From contig CALXYL010000009.1 in NCBI GenBank assembly GCA_944392985.1, forward strand, positions 1-64,000: a stretch of DNA of 64,000 nt, in the 5' to 3' direction. Position 1 is the stretch's first letter. Every line of letters starts with the position of its first letter. The notes below the pieces were generated by a model. It ran no database searches. It was not told the DNA's origin and was given only the letters and a program-made list of their open reading frames with translations. Positions 51,593-60,153 of the stretch are shown in pieces. This DNA is from an uncultured Spirochaetaceae bacterium (GTDB lineage Bacteria; Spirochaetota; Spirochaetia; Sphaerochaetales; Sphaerochaetaceae). Both the position numbers and the translations under genes were made by a program.

Positions 51593-52699
51593 TCAGGATA
51601 TGATCATCGAAAAAGCGAGAAGGACAGCGAGCATCGCGAAGTTCAGGACAAGGAAAAGCGCCATATACCCTCCCTTCCTGCCTCCTCGGCGCGCGAAATA
51701 GAACTTCAGGGATATCAGGGAGGCAAGCGAGGCAACAGGCGTGCCAAGCCCTCCGATGTCGGTGCCGACAAGCACTCCCTCAAACGAGGATGCGAATGGG
51801 GAAAGGAGGATTGCCGCGGGAACATTGCTTATCACCTGCGAGACAAGTGCGGAAACCGCGACAGGCGCGCTCTGCATCGGGCCGGAAAGCAGGTTGCGCA
51901 CACCCTCGATCGTCCCCATGTTCTCGCTGAAGATGAAGAAGCAGACGAATGTCAGAAGAAGGATATAGTCGATCCTGAGCAGTATTCTCCTGTCGAAGAG
52001 CAGGAGGAATATGATCTCAATCCCAGCAAGGATCTCCCATGGCAGGACACGGAAAACAGAGAACAGCGCCAGCATGAGGAATACGCAGTACGCCGCAGTC
52101 CTTGGCATATCGGTATCATGGCCGCCATCCTCCTCCGGCTTTATCGCCTTCCTTCCTGCAAGCAGAAACCTCCATGAAGCAAGCACGAGAAGAGCGGAAG
52201 CCGCAGAATACGGCAGTATAGTCCTGAAGAAAGGCCATGCACCGACATTGAAGAATGAGCAGATATAGAGATTCTGCGGATTGCCCACAGGCGTTGTCAT
52301 GGAACCGAGGTTGGCTGCGATCGTCTCCAGTACGACAAGCCTTATGATAAGGCCCTCATCCTCACCTTCCCTGTCGAGAAGGGAGATGGTGAACGGCACG
52401 AACATGATCAGGGAGACATCATTCGTGAAGAGCATCGAGGAGAGGAATACCGCCGACACGAGAAGCAGGGACAGCCGCCTTGTATCTCCGGAGCGCTTGA
52501 GCAGAGCGCTTGACGCGGCATCGAAAAGGCCTGAAGCCTTCAGCCCCTCAGAGACGCCCATCAACGAGAAAAGAAGCCCGATCGTCCTGAAATCCACAGC
52601 TTCCACCCATTCCCGGGAAGGAGGATTGAAGAATGCGGTTACAGCAGCGGCTGCAAGCGCTATGACGAACACGATCTCCCTTTTCACGAAACCAACCAT
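51593..52699 (-). CDS. ArsB/NhaD/SLC13-type anion or ion transporter
   Basis: A 368-residue membrane protein with about ten hydrophobic segments. The conserved blocks LFSLMGVSEGLKASGLFD, FLSSMLFTNDVSLIMFVP (near residue 85), TIAANLGSMTTPVGNPQN (near residue 128) and VSQVISNVPAAILLSPF with the matching GTDIGGLGTPVASLASLI place it in the ion-transporter (IT) superfamily with two inverted repeats. ArsB, CitMHS and NhaD are relatives; the substrate is unknown. The ATG follows a divergent promoter region by 10 nt and has no clear ribosome-binding site. Confidence 0.8.
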   Translation of the reverse strand: MVGFVKREIVFVIALAAAAVTAFFNPPSREWVEAVDFRTIGLLFSLMGVSEGLKASGLFDAASSALLKRSGDTRRLSLLLVSAVFLSSMLFTNDVSLIMFVPFTISLLDREGEDEGLIIRLVVLETIAANLGSMTTPVGNPQNLYICSFFNVGAWPFFRTILPYSAASALLVLASWRFLLAGRKAIKPEEDGGHDTDMPRTAAYCVFLMLALFSVFRVLPWEILAGIEIIFLLLFDRRILLRIDYILLLTFVCFFIFSENMGTIEGVRNLLSGPMQSAPVAVSALVSQVISNVPAAILLSPFASSFEGVLVGTDIGGLGTPVASLASLISLKFYFARRGGRKGGYMALFLVLNFAMLAVLLAFSMIIS

Positions 52700-52709
52700 A
52701 ACGCGCCTG

Positions 52710-52761
52710 ATGATATATGCTTAGCGCGGCCATTGGAAGAGGACGCACAATGATTTACCAT
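52710..52761. promoter_or_regulatory. Back-to-back promoters sharing one -35 hexamer
   Basis: TTGGAA at 52733-52738 is the -35 for TACCAT at 52756-52761 (17-nt spacer, ung, plus strand), and its complement TTCCAA is the -35 for TATCAT (52710-52715, 17-nt spacer, transporter, minus strand). Polymerase could use the element in only one direction at a time. Confidence 0.5.
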
Positions 52762-52767
52762 ACAGCT

Positions 52768-53427
52768 ATGATCAATGTTGGCAACGACTGGCAACCGCTC
52801 TTCGATATCGAGCAGCACAAGCCCTATTATCTTGCGCTCAGGGCCTTCCTGAAGGATGAATACAGGACAAGGACCATCTATCCCCCGATGGATGAGATCT
52901 TCGCCGCTTTCCGCCTCACGCCTTTCAGCATGACCAAGGTGATCATAGTCGGACAGGATCCCTACCATGAGGAAGGACAGGCAATGGGACTCTCCTTCTC
53001 AGTGCGTGAGACAACAGCAGAACCGCCATCGCTCAGGAACATACACCAGGAAATCATCAGCGAAGGGGTTGAGCAGGGGCCATGGTCTCCTGATCTGACC
53101 AGATGGGCGCGTCAGGGAGTGCTCCTGCTGAACAGCACGCTCACCGTTGAGGCGCATCGGGCGGCTTCGCACGCAGGGAAGGGATGGGAGACATTCACCG
53201 ACAACGCGATTGCCGCACTCGGCAGCGATCCGCGTCCGAAGGTTTTCATGCTGTGGGGCCGCTACGCAAGAAGCAAGAAGGCCCTGATCACCGATCCATC
53301 GCATCTCATACTCGAATCAGCCCACCCGAGCCCGCTCAGTGCCAGCAATGGCTTCTTCGGCAATGGACATTTCAGGAAATGCAATGAATTCCTTGAATCA
53401 ACAGGGCAGAAGGCTATCGTATGGTAG
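52768..53427 (+). CDS. ung: Uracil-DNA glycosylase
   Basis: A 219-residue family 1 UDG that removes uracil from DNA. The catalytic water-activating loop is VGQDPYHEEGQAMGLSFSV (Asp near residue 63), the uracil-binding strand follows (LLLNSTLTVE), and the minor-groove intercalation loop is HPSPLSA. The start at 52768 gives the usual N-terminus (INVGNDWQPLF) and lies exactly 6 nt after a TACCAT box with no Shine-Dalgarno sequence; the frame is open 17 codons further upstream. Confidence 0.95.
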   Translation: MINVGNDWQPLFDIEQHKPYYLALRAFLKDEYRTRTIYPPMDEIFAAFRLTPFSMTKVIIVGQDPYHEEGQAMGLSFSVRETTAEPPSLRNIHQEIISEGVEQGPWSPDLTRWARQGVLLLNSTLTVEAHRAASHAGKGWETFTDNAIAALGSDPRPKVFMLWGRYARSKKALITDPSHLILESAHPSPLSASNGFFGNGHFRKCNEFLESTGQKAIVW

Positions 53428-53507
53428 CCTCCCCCATTTTCCACAGGATGTCCATACAGCTAAGCCCCGTTTTCTGATATACTCCGGAAACAGGAAGGAA
53501 TAACACT

Positions 53508-54956
53508 GTGGATATCATCAGGCAGCTGAAGGAAGTCTCATTGTCCGTGCTCCCCATCGGCTTCTTCGCTCTCGTGCTCTCAGCGGCCACGGGGGTGATG
53601 AGCGGTGCGGAGGCTATGCGCTTCATCATCTCATGCCTGCTTGTGATCATCGGCCTGACGATCTTCCTCACAGGAGTGGAGACAGGCATCACCCCGCTTG
53701 GAAGCAGAATAGGCGCAACCCTTACGAAAAGCCGCTCACTCATCATCATGCTTCTAGCGGCAGTGCTGCTGGGATTCATCATCACGATGCCTGAGCCTGA
53801 TGTGCAGGTCCTTGCTTCGGAAGTGCATCAGGTCAGTCCCGCCATTCCGGTAAGGACGCTCATCTATTCAATCGCCATCGGTGTCGGGCTCTTCTTCGCA
53901 ATCTCCCTTGCCCGTACCGTGCTGAAATGGCCAATGAAGCTCGTGTTCCTGATCTGCTATCTCCTCATCTTCGCTGTTGCGTCCTTCACAGACGGATTCT
54001 TCGTCTCCATCGCCTTCGATTCAGGAGGTGCAACCACGGGGCCGCTCTCCGTCCCATTTGTGATGGCGCTCGGCATGGGTGTGGCGGCGATGCAGAAGCA
54101 TGATGCGGAATCCGAGTTCGGTTATGTCGCCCTCTCCTCCATCGGGCCGGTGCTCTTCGTCCTCATCCTGGGAATCATCTTCGGCAGTGCCCCCGAGACA
54201 GGCGCGGTGCTTGAGGAGGCAACCTACCCCGCATTCCTCAGCCTGCTGGGGGAGAAATCCAGGGAAGTCGGGATCTCGCTGCTTCCTCTTGCGGCGGTCT
54301 GCCTGCTGATGCAGATCCTCTTCATACGGATGCCGCGTACAGAGGCGATCAGGGAATTCTCCGGACTCTTCTATGCTTATATCGGGATCGTCATATTCTT
54401 CACCGGTGTGGAATACTCATTCTCGAACGTGGCGAGGGAACTCGGAAGCGCTCTTATCGGGATGAATCCGCTGCTTCTATACGCCGCAGGATTCATATTC
54501 GGCTTATGCGTGGTCCTTGCAGAGCCCGCCGTCATCGTCCTTACTGGGCAGGTCGAGGATGCCAGCAGCGGCAGGATACCTCGCTCTGCGATGCTCCTAG
54601 CGCTTGCACTTGGCGTAGGGCTTGCCGTTGTCATGGCGCTCATAAGGACGGTTCATTCCCTGTCCATCTGGACATTCCTGCTGCCCGGGTACGCGATCAT
54701 CATGCTTCTGATGATCAGGACACCGGGGCTGTTCTCAGCTATTGCATTCGATTCAGGAGGAGTGGCCACGGGGCCGATGAGCTCTGCATTCCTGCTGCCG
54801 CTTGCAATGGGGGCAGCGTCAGGTTCTGAAGGCGCGACGCTTGCGTCATCATTCGGAATGATCGCGATGATTGCCATGATGCCGATACTCCTGATCGAGG
54901 TGCTTGGCATCATCTACCAGGCAAGAATGAGAAAAGCGGAAAGAGGTGGAAAATGA
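53508..54956 (+). CDS. DUF1538 membrane protein with internal duplication
   Basis: A 482-residue protein with about 12-14 transmembrane segments, starting with GTG (AGGAAGGA 8 nt upstream). It is two repeats of a DUF1538 unit: FLTGVETGITPLGSRIG (residues ~53-69) with IAFDSGGATTGPLSVPF (168-184), and FFTGVEYSFSNVARELG (297-313) with IAFDSGGVATGPMSSAF (412-428). The repeated D-S-G-G-x-x-T-G-P motif probably lines a transport path. The family is annotated as a putative transporter of unknown substrate. An extended -10 (TGATATACT) precedes it. It overlaps the PII gene by 4 bp, suggesting that the PII protein gates it. Confidence 0.82.
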   Translation: MDIIRQLKEVSLSVLPIGFFALVLSAATGVMSGAEAMRFIISCLLVIIGLTIFLTGVETGITPLGSRIGATLTKSRSLIIMLLAAVLLGFIITMPEPDVQVLASEVHQVSPAIPVRTLIYSIAIGVGLFFAISLARTVLKWPMKLVFLICYLLIFAVASFTDGFFVSIAFDSGGATTGPLSVPFVMALGMGVAAMQKHDAESEFGYVALSSIGPVLFVLILGIIFGSAPETGAVLEEATYPAFLSLLGEKSREVGISLLPLAAVCLLMQILFIRMPRTEAIREFSGLFYAYIGIVIFFTGVEYSFSNVARELGSALIGMNPLLLYAAGFIFGLCVVLAEPAVIVLTGQVEDASSGRIPRSAMLLALALGVGLAVVMALIRTVHSLSIWTFLLPGYAIIMLLMIRTPGLFSAIAFDSGGVATGPMSSAFLLPLAMGAASGSEGATLASSFGMIAMIAMMPILLIEVLGIIYQARMRKAERGGK

Positions 54957-55543
54957 GTGCATCGGCATTGATTGCAATCGTCAGGAAAGGCCAGGTGAAG
55001 GATGTCATGGCAGCAGCAAGGGAAGCTGGGGCACCAGGTGGCACTGTCTGCCTTGCAAGGGGAACTGCTTCCAGCACGATCCTCGCCGCTCTGGGCCTTG
55101 GGGACACACGGCAGGAAGTCCTTACAAGCCTGATAAAGAAGGACAAGGCGGATGCCGTACTCAACGCGGTGCATCAGGCAAAGGCAAAGGGCATCGCAAT
55201 CGTCATTGAGTCAGATATGGAGGACAGTATGAACTGCAGGTGGGTGCTTGTGGAAGTGATCTGCGAGGAAGGATACAGCGAGGATATCATGGCGGCGGCA
55301 AGGAAGGCGGGAGCCGGCGGCGGCACTGTGATCAACGCGCACGGGACAAGCACAGAGGATGATGTGAAGTTCTTCGGCGCCCCGCTTATCCCCGAGAAGG
55401 AGATACTCCTGATCGTACTGCCAAAAGATAAGGCAGACGCTGTCACTGAAGCAATCAGCAGCATGGAAATCATGAAGAAGAGAGGCGGCGGGATAATCTT
55501 CACGCTGCCCGTTAGCAGCTTCGTGAATCTGGGGAAGGAGTGA
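54953..55543 (+). CDS. Tandem PII-family regulatory protein
   Basis: A 196-residue protein made of two PII-like ferredoxin-fold domains (residues ~1-95 and ~96-196). Each has a beta strand opening (ALIAIVRKGQ; WVLVEVICEEG), the helix AAREAGAPGGTV / AARKAGAGGGTV, a T-loop (36-53; 130-148) and a core strand ending in LPKDKAD in copy 2 and IKKDKAD in copy 1. Classical PII proteins are single-domain trimers of 112 residues with Tyr51 in the T-loop; none is present here. The T-loops differ (GTASSTILAALG versus GTSTEDDVKFFG), so the halves may have different ligands or partners. It starts inside the DUF1538 stop (ATGA). Confidence 0.85.
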   Translation: MSASALIAIVRKGQVKDVMAAAREAGAPGGTVCLARGTASSTILAALGLGDTRQEVLTSLIKKDKADAVLNAVHQAKAKGIAIVIESDMEDSMNCRWVLVEVICEEGYSEDIMAAARKAGAGGGTVINAHGTSTEDDVKFFGAPLIPEKEILLIVLPKDKADAVTEAISSMEIMKKRGGGIIFTLPVSSFVNLGKE

Positions 55544-55721
55544 ACCCTGTAACAAAGCAGCGCGATAATCGCAAAATCCTTCTATCGGCTGTCATGCACT
55601 CAGGATTCTGATTTCCCCAGAACACGCTGGAAATACAGAATCAACACTTCTGATTGTTACATCTGATCTCTGATATGCAACATCATAAATGCTCATCAGA
55701 GGTGTATTTCCGCCCTTGAAA

Positions 55722-55761
55722 CCCCTCCTTTACTCATGCAAAGTAGAACAGAAAGGAGGGG
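55722..55761 (+). promoter_or_regulatory. Perfect hairpin sequestering a ribosome-binding site
   Basis: CCCCTCCTTT (55722-55731) and AAAGGAGGGG (55752-55761), a perfect 10-bp inverted repeat with a 20-nt loop. The right arm is the Shine-Dalgarno site of the gene starting at 55767. In the folded mRNA the site is closed, so translation should need melting, a trans factor or upstream ribosomes. Confidence 0.75.
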
Positions 55762-55766
55762 ATCTG

Positions 55767-56300
55767 ATGAAAAGGAATTCATCATTATTCACACGTGTAT
55801 CGCTTCTGCATCTGCTGCTCTACTATGCCGCCAATGACACGAAGCCACGGGTGTCGATCGGATATATATCAAGCATGAAGGGGAACTACTGGAACCCGCT
55901 TCTCAGCACACTGGAAGCGCTTGCCTATCCTCTGGGAATCAACCTGTGTGATTTCATCAGGAACCTTGAGAGCGATTCCACGCTCTCCACATTGACCCCA
56001 TCGAAGGATTTCCTGCCGATCATCCATGACAGGAGGAAGCTATTGAGGGTGATCCAGCAGATGATGAAGGAGCGGACAGGATCCAATCAGTGCCGCGCCC
56101 TGCTCAAACGGAATCTTGGAACGGATCTGGCATATGTGGGATGTGATTTCCGCAGCAGGAGCAAGACGATCACGATGCTCAAGGTCGAGGAGTATTCATG
56201 GGCGGCAGGGCTATGCCTCAGCGATGTATTCCGACGCTATCTGGAGGTCTATGGATGCGATGAGCGTAATCTGGACTACAGCTCCTATCCGACAAGATGA
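55767..56300 (+). CDS. Unrecognised HTH-like protein
   Basis: A 177-residue protein, basic and without signal or membrane segments. Residues ~25-65 (RVSIGYISSMKGNYWNPLLS then TLEALAYPLGINLCDFIR) follow the helix pattern of an XRE-type helix-turn-helix (x-GYIS-x-x-E/K-x-G ... LEALA-x-x-LGI). The second half has a similar-looking segment ending CLSDVFRRYLEVYG but is too divergent to call. The ATG at 55767 is 6 nt after AAGGAGGGG; an in-frame ATG at 55689 reads through the hairpin and is less likely. A MATE efflux gene follows, which it may regulate. Low certainty on function. Confidence 0.5.
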   Translation: MKRNSSLFTRVSLLHLLLYYAANDTKPRVSIGYISSMKGNYWNPLLSTLEALAYPLGINLCDFIRNLESDSTLSTLTPSKDFLPIIHDRRKLLRVIQQMMKERTGSNQCRALLKRNLGTDLAYVGCDFRSRSKTITMLKVEEYSWAAGLCLSDVFRRYLEVYGCDERNLDYSSYPTR

Positions 56301-56330
56301 CCATTCCATTTCTGCCTCTTAGGATGCAGA

Positions 56331-57728
56331 ATGGAGAGTAGAGGCACTATGGGAAGGAAGCTGTCAGAAGAGGAATTCATGGCATACTCTACATCCGGCA
56401 ACCTCTTCTGCATCATAGTGCGCATCGGTGCGCCTCTGGCTGTATTCGCGCTATTCTCACAGCTTTTCACGATACTCGACACGATGATGGCAAGCCATCT
56501 GGGAACCATAGCGGTATCCACGGTGGCTTATATCAACCAGATCAGGAGAATACTCAACGCCATCGGAACAGGACTCGTCACAGGCTCGATGATCCTGGTC
56601 AACAGGGCATATGGCGCCGGGGAGAAGGAGAAAACGAACGAGCTGCTGAACACGCTTATGCGCATCATCGCAGCAGTCTCGGCGCTGTTCCTGCTCATGA
56701 TACCGCTCTCCCCATGGATACTCGGCGCCATCAACGCGCCCCAGGAATTCATCGATGAAGGAACACAGTACCTGAGGATCATGATCGCGGCAACGATCAT
56801 CAATTTCATCAACCTCATATGCATCAATGTGGAGAAATCAAGGGGACGCACGGGAATCATCATGGTCGTCAATCTCGCCTCCATGATCCTCAAGCTCCTC
56901 CTCACGGCCCTCGCTGTCTATGTCCTTGACCTTGGAATCGAAAGCATCGGCATGGCGACGCTCATCACCTACTCCGCTTTCGCGCTCTATTCGATCACCC
57001 ATCTGACAAGGAAGGGAAGCATCTTCCGCATCTCCCTTTCCTCGATCATCCGCAGCCGCGGCCACAGCAGGGAACTCATCGCGATATCCTATCCCGTGAC
57101 TGTGGAGGATGCCGCCTTCTCGCTTGGAAAGACAATCGTAAGCTCGATGGCTGCGGGATACGGAGCCCAGATGGTTGGCGCCCTGGGGATATCAAACAGC
57201 ATCTCAGGTATGGCAACCACCTTCGAGAATGGCTTCTCCGACGCCTCAAGCGCCGTTGTCAGCCAGAACGCGGGAGCTGGGAGGATGGACAGGGCTGTCG
57301 GAGCATACAAGGCGAACGTGCTCATCACATTCCTTGTAAGCCTTATCGCGATCGTCCTCATCATCCTGCTCCGAGATCCCCTTATCACGCTCTTTGCCAC
57401 AAGCAGGGAAGGCCTGGACGAGGCATTCAGGGAGGACATCAGGAACATTTTCATCTACGATGGACTCAGCTGTCTGGTGCTTTCAATCAATGGTGCTGGT
57501 ATGGACTTCCTGCTGGGACTTGGAAAGACGAAGATCACACTGTTCCTGAATGCAGCCCGCATCTTCCTCTTCCGGATTCCCGTCCTTCTCCTGCTGCAGC
57601 ATCTCATCGCCGATGGCGCGACCGCACTGGGGCTCATGATGATGATCTCGAACAGCAGCATCACGATCGTCACGACAGCAATCTGCATCATCATGGCAAA
57701 ACGGATCATGAAAGGCTCTGGTCACTGA
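56331..57728 (+). CDS. MATE-family efflux transporter
   Basis: A 465-residue membrane protein with 12 hydrophobic segments, in the MATE (multidrug and toxic compound extrusion) family. Hallmarks: APLAVFALFSQLFTILDTMMASHLG in the first helices, YGAGEKEKTNELLNT in the loop after TM3, and in the second half LGKTIVSSMAAGYGAQMVGALGISNSISGMA and SQNAGAGRMDRAVG. Two starts are possible: 56331 (AGGA 6 nt upstream) or 56349 (TAGAGG close upstream). The first lies in a CCATTTCTGC/GCAGAATGG hairpin (56306-56334). Confidence 0.88.
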   Translation: MESRGTMGRKLSEEEFMAYSTSGNLFCIIVRIGAPLAVFALFSQLFTILDTMMASHLGTIAVSTVAYINQIRRILNAIGTGLVTGSMILVNRAYGAGEKEKTNELLNTLMRIIAAVSALFLLMIPLSPWILGAINAPQEFIDEGTQYLRIMIAATIINFINLICINVEKSRGRTGIIMVVNLASMILKLLLTALAVYVLDLGIESIGMATLITYSAFALYSITHLTRKGSIFRISLSSIIRSRGHSRELIAISYPVTVEDAAFSLGKTIVSSMAAGYGAQMVGALGISNSISGMATTFENGFSDASSAVVSQNAGAGRMDRAVGAYKANVLITFLVSLIAIVLIILLRDPLITLFATSREGLDEAFREDIRNIFIYDGLSCLVLSINGAGMDFLLGLGKTKITLFLNAARIFLFRIPVLLLLQHLIADGATALGLMMMISNSSITIVTTAICIIMAKRIMKGSGH

Positions 57729-57742
57729 TTGCCCCATGGTTG

Positions 57743-57748
57743 TAGACT
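57743..57748 (+). promoter_or_regulatory. -10 element of the M18 aminopeptidase gene
   Basis: TAGACT ending exactly 6 nt before the ATG at 57755; possible -35 TGGTCA at 57719-57724 (18-nt spacer). No Shine-Dalgarno sequence. Predicted leaderless. Confidence 0.45.
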
Positions 57749-57754
57749 CAGGCC

Positions 57755-59032
57755 ATGAACGGAAGAATCGTCACATCAAAGGAGCTCTGCGCTTTCATCA
57801 GCAAGAGCCCTACACAGTTCCATGCCGTGAGGAACATGGAGAGTATCCTCAGCTCTGCCGGATTCCAGCGCCTTGACGAGAGGGAGCGCTGGTATCTGGA
57901 GAAAGGCAGATCTTACTACGTCACGAGGAACGGCTCGGCATTGGCATCCTTCCGTATCCCCTCCTCTTCTTTCAGAGGCTTCTCAATAGCCGCGGCACAT
58001 ACCGACAGCCCCTCATTCAGGGTCAAGGCTGATCCTGAAGTGACATCATCGGGAATCTGCACAACGCTCAATACAGAGGTGTATGGCGGCCTTCTGATGG
58101 CACCTTGGTTCGACAGGCCGCTTTCAATAGCAGGCCGTGTCTATGTCAGGAACGATGGAGGCATAGAGGAGCGCCTCATTGACTTCGGCCGTCCCGTGGC
58201 GCTCATTCCGAGCCTTGCCATACATATGGACAGGAAAGCGAACGAAGGCCACAGCTACAGCGCCCAGAAGGAACTACTGCCGATCATTTGCAGCGGTGTG
58301 GAGAAAGGGCGGTGGGGGAAATCAATCGCGGCTCTAGCAGGGTGCGGGACAGAGGATCTTCTTGAGTATGATCTCTACCTCTACCCAAGGATGGAAGCCT
58401 CATTCTGGGGGCTTGATGGGGAGTTCTTCTCATCTCCAAGGATCGATGACCTGATGTGCGCCTATACAGCGCTTATGGCCATAGCGGAGACGGAAGGAAA
58501 CAGCAATATGCCTCTAGTGGCCCTCTTTGATAACGAGGAGACAGGGAGCGGGACAAAGCAGGGCGCCCTTTCCGATTTCCTTCCATCAATCATCACCCGT
58601 ATCGAGGCTTCTCTTGGCATGGATGAGGAGGAAAGGCTGATGAAGCAGGCTTCATCGTTCATGATCAGCGCTGACAACTGCCACGCGATGCATCCGAACT
58701 ATCCCGAGAAGTGCGATATCACCACAAAGGCAAGGATGAACGGAGGAGTCGCAATCAAGTACAGCGCCGCGCAGAAGTATTCCACAGATGCCGCAAGCGC
58801 GAGCTGGATCAGGGTCCTGATGGAGAAGGAAGGCATCCCGTACCAGCGCTTCGTCAACCACACTGACATCCCCGGTGGCTCAACGCTTGGCAACCTCTCT
58901 GCCCAGAAGCTGAGCATCCCCACAGTTGACATCGGCGCGGCACAGCTCGCGATGCACTCACCATATGAAAGCGCGGGAACGGAGGATACAGAAGCGCTGT
59001 CGAGGCTCTTCACGGCATTCCTCTCACTGTAA
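57755..59032 (+). CDS. M18-family aspartyl aminopeptidase
   Basis: A 425-residue zinc aminopeptidase, forming dodecamers in relatives, that removes acidic N-terminal residues. Metal and catalytic motifs: AAHTDSPSF (His near residue 82), the WFDRPLS loop, DNEETGS (bridging Asp and catalytic Glus near residue 250), SADNCHAMHPNY (near residue 308) and the C-terminal AMHSPYE (His near residue 405). Full length. The start coincides with a predicted transcription start. Confidence 0.92.
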   Translation: MNGRIVTSKELCAFISKSPTQFHAVRNMESILSSAGFQRLDERERWYLEKGRSYYVTRNGSALASFRIPSSSFRGFSIAAAHTDSPSFRVKADPEVTSSGICTTLNTEVYGGLLMAPWFDRPLSIAGRVYVRNDGGIEERLIDFGRPVALIPSLAIHMDRKANEGHSYSAQKELLPIICSGVEKGRWGKSIAALAGCGTEDLLEYDLYLYPRMEASFWGLDGEFFSSPRIDDLMCAYTALMAIAETEGNSNMPLVALFDNEETGSGTKQGALSDFLPSIITRIEASLGMDEEERLMKQASSFMISADNCHAMHPNYPEKCDITTKARMNGGVAIKYSAAQKYSTDAASASWIRVLMEKEGIPYQRFVNHTDIPGGSTLGNLSAQKLSIPTVDIGAAQLAMHSPYESAGTEDTEALSRLFTAFLSL

Positions 59033-59038
59033 AGGAAA

Positions 59039-59062
59039 GGGAGCGACGATACAGCCGCTCCC
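59039..59062. terminator. Hairpin between convergent M18 and C59-type genes
   Basis: Perfect 7-bp stem GGGAGCG/CGCTCCC. On the minus strand it is followed by TTTCCTTTAC, so it mainly ends the minus-strand gene. Confidence 0.65.
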
Positions 59063-59082
59063 CCTCCAGCTACAGGCAATGA

Positions 59083-60150
59083 TCAGATAACGTGATTCAC
59101 ATCCTCTTCAATCGGAATCGGATAGAACGCGATCGTCTCTCCCTCTGCCATGGCAGCAAGGGCATTGATTACGCTGTAGGCGTTGATGCGCCTGTTCTCA
59201 GCAGGTGAGAAGTAGTAGGTGCGGCTCTCGGCGCACATTGCCGTCGTGCAGAGCGTCCTCTCATATTCATCGTGGTCAGCGCTCTCCTTGAGCATTCCAT
59301 CAGGAACGTAGACAACTGAGAACGTGTCGAACATGCGCGTGATTCCATCAAGCTCATTCTTCCCGAGCGGTGCGAAATCCTTTGCGAACGCAAGACGCAC
59401 GAAACGATCCGGCGATGAGTAGCTGCCAGGAAGGCCGAAGCTGCCGCCAGTACCGTTTCCGAATGTGGAGACAGTCTCGCCAAGAAGCTCACGCGGCGGG
59501 GTATGCACGTTGGATACAGCCACATAGTTCTTCAGGTTGGTGTGCTGCCAGTCATAGCCAGGAGCATTCGTCATAACACCGATCGTGTTGCGATGGACTG
59601 TGATCCCGCCCTCATCGGGCTCGATGATGATCGCTTCCCCTGTCTCGTCTGAGAAGATGTAATGCACTGACATATTCGCGCCGAAGATCAGCTCATCGGT
59701 GAGATTGAGGTGCTTCACAGCTTCGGCAACCTCCTCGACAGAGGTGCAGGTACCAAGCATGTACGGCACGAAGAATGCTGGGTGAAGATCGAGATTGCCT
59801 TCCTCCTGCTGGGTGTTGTAATGGCCATAGCCGGGGAAGTTCTGCAGAGTTCCCATCAGCCCCTTCTCGTTGATGCCATCTGTGAAGATCGGAGCAGCCG
59901 CCCCCTGGATGGCATTGCCGATGAAACCATACTCCATTTCCACAGTACCGCCATTGCCAGAAGGTGATGTGTTGAGCTCATACCCGGGAGCGATGACAGT
60001 GATCTTATTGCCGCTCAGGTCACCGAACATATCGTATGTACGTCCGAGAAGATGGCATCCATCCTCCGTATGCCAGGCAAATCCTGAACAACCGAAAACA
60101 TATGAGGCAGCGGCCAGAGAGACCGCGGCAACCGCTAATGCTTTTCTCAT
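59083..60150 (-). CDS. Choloylglycine-hydrolase-family enzyme (bile salt hydrolase or penicillin V acylase type)
   Basis: A 355-residue exported Ntn-hydrolase that cleaves an amide bond, in relatives releasing glycine or taurine from bile salts or acting on acyl-homoserine lactones. The nucleophile is Cys21, directly after the signal peptide (SYVFG|CSG), so signal peptidase cleavage would expose it. The other catalytic residues keep the usual spacing: Arg and Asp in GRTYD at +16 and +19 from the Cys, Asn in NEKGL/LQNFPG, Asn in MTNAPGY and Arg in PDRFVRLAF. The VFGC sequence also looks like a lipobox. AAGGAG before the ATG lies in an inverted repeat. Follows trkH by 48 bp. Confidence 0.87.
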   Translation of the reverse strand: MRKALAVAAVSLAAASYVFGCSGFAWHTEDGCHLLGRTYDMFGDLSGNKITVIAPGYELNTSPSGNGGTVEMEYGFIGNAIQGAAAPIFTDGINEKGLMGTLQNFPGYGHYNTQQEEGNLDLHPAFFVPYMLGTCTSVEEVAEAVKHLNLTDELIFGANMSVHYIFSDETGEAIIIEPDEGGITVHRNTIGVMTNAPGYDWQHTNLKNYVAVSNVHTPPRELLGETVSTFGNGTGGSFGLPGSYSSPDRFVRLAFAKDFAPLGKNELDGITRMFDTFSVVYVPDGMLKESADHDEYERTLCTTAMCAESRTYYFSPAENRRINAYSVINALAAMAEGETIAFYPIPIEEDVNHVI

Positions 60151-60153
60151 AAA

